Assembly: GCA_963710625.1 (NCBI GenBank)
Contig: CAVQBG010000008.1
Coordinates: 1 to 64,000 of the forward strand
Direction: 5' to 3'
DNA length: 64,000 nucleotides
Origin: Sva-07 sp963710625
GTDB taxonomy: Bacteria > Actinomycetota > Acidimicrobiia > Acidimicrobiales > Ilumatobacteraceae
The notes under the pieces were generated by a model. That model ran no database searches and was not told the DNA's origin. It saw nothing but the letters and a program-made list of their open reading frames with translations. A program made the position numbers and the translations under genes. Shown one piece after another: positions 61,768 to 64,000 of the stretch. How positions within the stretch are numbered: the stretch's first letter is position 1; each line of letters begins with the position of its first letter.

Positions 61768-62348
61768 AGGCCGTGCAGGTGATCACCGGAACCGGGGTGC
61801 CGCTCAAGCGCTCCGACGTCGACACCGACCAGATCATCCCCGCCGACTGGCTCAAGCGCGTCGAGCGCACCGGCTTCGACAAGGGCCTGTTCTCCACCTG
61901 GCGCGACGATCGCGACTTCGTGCTCAACGACGAGCGGTACGCGCAGGCGAACATCCTCGTGGCAGGCCCCGCCTTCGGCGTCGGGTCGTCGCGCGAACAC
62001 GCCGTGTGGGCGATCCAGCAGTACGGCTTCGACGCCGTGATCGCGCCGAGCTTCTCCGACATCTTCCGCAACAACTGCACCAAGAACGGCCTCGTGCCGG
62101 TCGTGGTGCCGGAATCGACGGTCGAGGCGATCTGGGCGGCGATCGAGGCCGACGCCGACACCCAGATCGTCGTCGACATGGAGCAGCTGAAGGTCGAGGT
62201 GCCGGCTGCGGGAATCGACGAGTCGTTCCCGATGGACCCGCAGACCCAGCACCGCTTCCTCAACGGCCTCGACGACGTCGGCATCACGATGACGCACGCC
62301 GACGCGATCGACACCTACGAATCGAACCGCCCCGCCTGGCTCCCCTGA
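61764..62348 (+). CDS. leuD: 3-isopropylmalate dehydratase small subunit
   Basis: 194 residues. SDVDTDQIIPADWLKRVERT and FGVGSSREHAVWAIQQYG are the swivel-domain motifs that complete the LeuC active site. GGAAGGAG within leuC provides its RBS and the start overlaps the leuC stop, so the two subunits are made together. Confidence 0.95.
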   Translation: MKAVQVITGTGVPLKRSDVDTDQIIPADWLKRVERTGFDKGLFSTWRDDRDFVLNDERYAQANILVAGPAFGVGSSREHAVWAIQQYGFDAVIAPSFSDIFRNNCTKNGLVPVVVPESTVEAIWAAIEADADTQIVVDMEQLKVEVPAAGIDESFPMDPQTQHRFLNGLDDVGITMTHADAIDTYESNRPAWLP

Positions 62349-62357
62349 GCGTTGCAC

Positions 62358-62374
62358 CTGGGGTCAGACCCCAG
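62358..62374. repeat. GGGGTCAGACCCC hairpin, copy 3, after leuD
   Basis: CTGGGGTC-A-GACCCCAG, 8-bp arms, 10 nt after the leuD stop. Possible end of the leuCD transcript. A further GC-rich imperfect palindrome lies at about 62391-62417. Confidence 0.6.
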
Positions 62375-62438
62375 ATGTCGTGATGCCTGTGGTCGGACCC
62401 CCGACGTAATTCGGGGTGAGGGCAGTGATACTGATGGG

Positions 62439-62894
62439 ATGCCCGACCTGCACACGCCCGGTCAATGGATCCGATTGATCGCGCGGAACGCCAAGCGGTT
62501 GATGATCCTGATCCTGGGAACCGCCGTCCTGCTCGCTGGTGTCGCCATGCTCGCACTGCCCGGTCCCGGCGTGCTCGTGATCATCCTCGGCCTCGTGATC
62601 CTCGCCACCGAGTTCGCCTGGGCCGAACGGATGCTCGACCGCACGACGGCGACCGCCGCCGGAGCGGCCGTGCGAGTCACCGACAACAACACGGGCCGAG
62701 CTGCCCTCGCGCTCTCCGGCCTGGCGATGATCGTCGGAGGCATCCTCGGGGCCGTCCTCTTCCCGGGCTTCCGGGTGGTGGGCATCTCGGTGGCCGTCGC
62801 CGGGATCATCGGGCTGGTCACGCTCCTCCCGCAGGTTCGGGCGTGGATCGAGGACAAGGCAGCGAACGGCGCCACGGAGCCGTCGGCCGGCTGA
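62439..62894 (+). CDS. PGPGW-motif membrane protein
   Basis: 151 residues. Two membrane hairpins: helices at about residues 20-60 around the conserved ALPGPGVLVIILGLVILATE, and another pair at about 90-130 (LALSGLAMIVGGILGAVLFP). This is the PGPGW family, function unknown, small integral membrane proteins common in actinobacteria. ATG 62439 starts the family pattern; GATACT lies 6 nt upstream. Confidence 0.85.
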   Translation: MPDLHTPGQWIRLIARNAKRLMILILGTAVLLAGVAMLALPGPGVLVIILGLVILATEFAWAERMLDRTTATAAGAAVRVTDNNTGRAALALSGLAMIVGGILGAVLFPGFRVVGISVAVAGIIGLVTLLPQVRAWIEDKAANGATEPSAG

Positions 62895-62948
62895 CGCAGG
62901 TCCCGACGCTCGCTCCGGACCGCCCCGGCGGTTTGTATGGTTCGCTCC

Positions 62949-63389
62949 ATGCCACTCACGGGAGAGTACGAACCGAGCACATCCGACTGGGTACGCGAAC
63001 AGGTCGACACCTACGAGGCGACCAATGGCCGTGAGGCCAACACGTTGCGCGAGACCGGGATCCCCGTCGTGATCGTCACCAGCCGCGGGGCGACCACCGG
63101 CAGGCTCCGCAAGTTCGCCCTCATGCGTGTCGAGCACGAAGGTCGCTACGCACTGGTGGCCTCGATCGGTGGTGCGCCGAAGAACCCGGCCTGGTACCAC
63201 AACCTGGTCGCCGAGCCGCTCGTGATGATCCAGGACGGACCGGAACCGCACGACTACGTCACCCACATCGCCGAAGGCGACGAACGGGCCGAGTGGTGGG
63301 AGCGCGCGGTCGCGGTGTTCCCGACCTATGCGGAATACGAGAAGAAGACCGATCGCGTCATCCCGGTCTTCGTCGCTGAACCCGTCTGA
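62949..63389 (+). CDS. Deazaflavin (F420)-dependent nitroreductase-family protein
   Basis: 146 residues, the size of Ddn-like proteins. VVIVTSRGATTGRLRKFALM binds the F420 phosphate; SIGGAPKNPAWYHNLVAEPL is the other signature. Relatives reduce quinones or nitro compounds with F420H2. ATG 62949 follows TATGGT (62936-62941) by 7 nt; an earlier ATG falls within that box and is unlikely. Confidence 0.9.
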   Translation: MPLTGEYEPSTSDWVREQVDTYEATNGREANTLRETGIPVVIVTSRGATTGRLRKFALMRVEHEGRYALVASIGGAPKNPAWYHNLVAEPLVMIQDGPEPHDYVTHIAEGDERAEWWERAVAVFPTYAEYEKKTDRVIPVFVAEPV

Positions 63390-63412
63390 CCTCGACGACG
63401 GCGCAGCTCGTG

Positions 63413-64000
63413 TCAGCGGGTGGCGTGCGCGCCGAGGAGGTGGGCCACGACCATCGTGACCCGTCGAGCGGTCGGCAGATGCAGGTACTCGTTGGGGCCG
63501 TGCGCGTTCGCGTCGGGGCCGAGCACACCGGTGATCACGAACTGGGCCTCGGGGAAGCGTTCACCGAGCATCCCCATGAACGGGATCGACCCGCCCTCAC
63601 CGAACGTGCGAGCCGGCAGGCCGAACGCAGCGGTCGACGCCCCGTCGAGCGATGCGGCCAGCCACGGTGCCGTCGCCGGGGCGTTCCATCCCGGCCCGTA
63701 CTCTCCGTCAGCGAACGACACGCGGGCGCCGTAGGGCGGATCGGCCTCGAGCGCGGCTTTCAGCGCCGCAGCGGCGCCTGCCGGGTCACAGGTCGGCGGT
63801 ATCCGGAAGGACAACTTCAGCGCGGTTCGTGGCCGCAGCACGTTGCCGGCGCGGGCGATCGGGGGCAGACCGTCGGCGCCGACCACGCTGAGGCTTGCGC
63901 GCCAGGTGCGCGCCAGCAGTTGCTCCGCCGGGTCATCGGTGGTCGGGGCCGCCCCGGCGACGAACGGGTAGTGGTCGCCGATACGGCCGATCTCGGCCGC
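63413..64000 (-). CDS. M20-family metallopeptidase (partial, 5' end beyond window)
   Basis: About 195 C-terminal residues read in one frame to the window edge. RTALKLSFRIPPTCDPAGAA is the dimerisation-domain beta strand, and GEGGSIPFMGMLGERFPEAQ with GPNEYLHLPTARR (late zinc His) is typical of M20 dipeptidases/ArgE-DapE relatives. The N-terminal zinc motifs lie outside the window. The substrate is unknown. Confidence 0.85.
   Translation of the reverse strand, partial: AAEIGRIGDHYPFVAGAAPTTDDPAEQLLARTWRASLSVVGADGLPPIARAGNVLRPRTALKLSFRIPPTCDPAGAAAALKAALEADPPYGARVSFADGEYGPGWNAPATAPWLAASLDGASTAAFGLPARTFGEGGSIPFMGMLGERFPEAQFVITGVLGPDANAHGPNEYLHLPTARRVTMVVAHLLGAHATR

Noticed and set aside
1..64000. 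CRISPR array or phage structural genes
   Set aside because: No regularly spaced direct repeats and no capsid, terminase or tail proteins were seen; the islands carry only integrase-type mobility genes.

Overview
The window is high-GC DNA (about two thirds G+C) from an actinobacterium. Gene content fits a marine or soil Acidimicrobiia such as Ilumatobacter: F420-type oxidoreductases, a very large NAD-dependent glutamate dehydrogenase, an IclR regulator divergent from leuCD, and many genes preceded 6-9 nt upstream by a TAnnnT box, as expected for leaderless transcripts. The genus is an inference; the actinobacterial affiliation is firmer.

Left third (about 2.3-13.4 kb): accessory DNA beside a tRNA-Glu(CTC) gene. 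Two related integrative elements lie in tandem at the tRNA 3' end. An 85-bp perfect direct repeat (5338-5422 and 13316-13400), holding the 3' part of the tRNA and its terminator hairpin, bounds the inner element. Each element has an AP2-type tyrosine integrase, a small excisionase-like HTH protein and a basic coiled-coil protein with a GRPRKW motif. Both integrases are frameshifted. Cargo includes a DUF433/DUF5615 toxin-antitoxin pair, a PIN toxin, a MarR regulator with a divergent Cys-rich secreted protein, and a HAD hydrolase split by an IS630-type element whose own transposase carries an in-frame TGA. The left end of the outer element was not found. Upstream (0.3-2.3 kb) are a membrane-anchored protein and a beta-propeller lipoprotein.

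Middle (13.4-45.1 kb): tRNA-Glu, tRNA-Gln, ydcF-like gene and gltX; the 1,565-residue glutamate dehydrogenase; VIT-type iron/manganese transporter and DUF2237 protein; cytochrome c; M14 peptidase lipoprotein; haloalkane dehalogenase; glutamine-synthetase-like ligase; a sugar cluster (GH13, PhyH oxygenase, GH92, GT4); nitroreductase; alkyl-sulfatase-like hydrolase; aldehyde dehydrogenase; a copper operon (copA-copZ) with a divergent MerR regulator and two matching operators; an acyltransferase; PPK2; two secreted proteins; and an AlkA glycosylase.

Right third (45.1-64 kb): core metabolism. cimA, leuB, ilvE, leuC and leuD together supply the citramalate route to isoleucine. cimA is preceded by an 11-residue leader peptide with four Ile codons, then a terminator, so ribosome-mediated attenuation is likely. 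Divergent from this leader, 46972-47664 looks like an undescribed structured noncoding RNA: promoter, about a dozen hairpins (many closed by GNRA, UUCG or UMAC tetraloops) and a final T run. After greA, a hydrolase, an AarF kinase and a two-domain FKBP come nadA-nadB-MOSC-nadC, then iclR/leuCD, a PGPGW membrane protein, a deazaflavin-type oxidoreductase and a partial M20 peptidase. Two families of short palindromic repeats (about 53 bp, and a 13-bp GGGGTCAGACCCC core) sit between genes.
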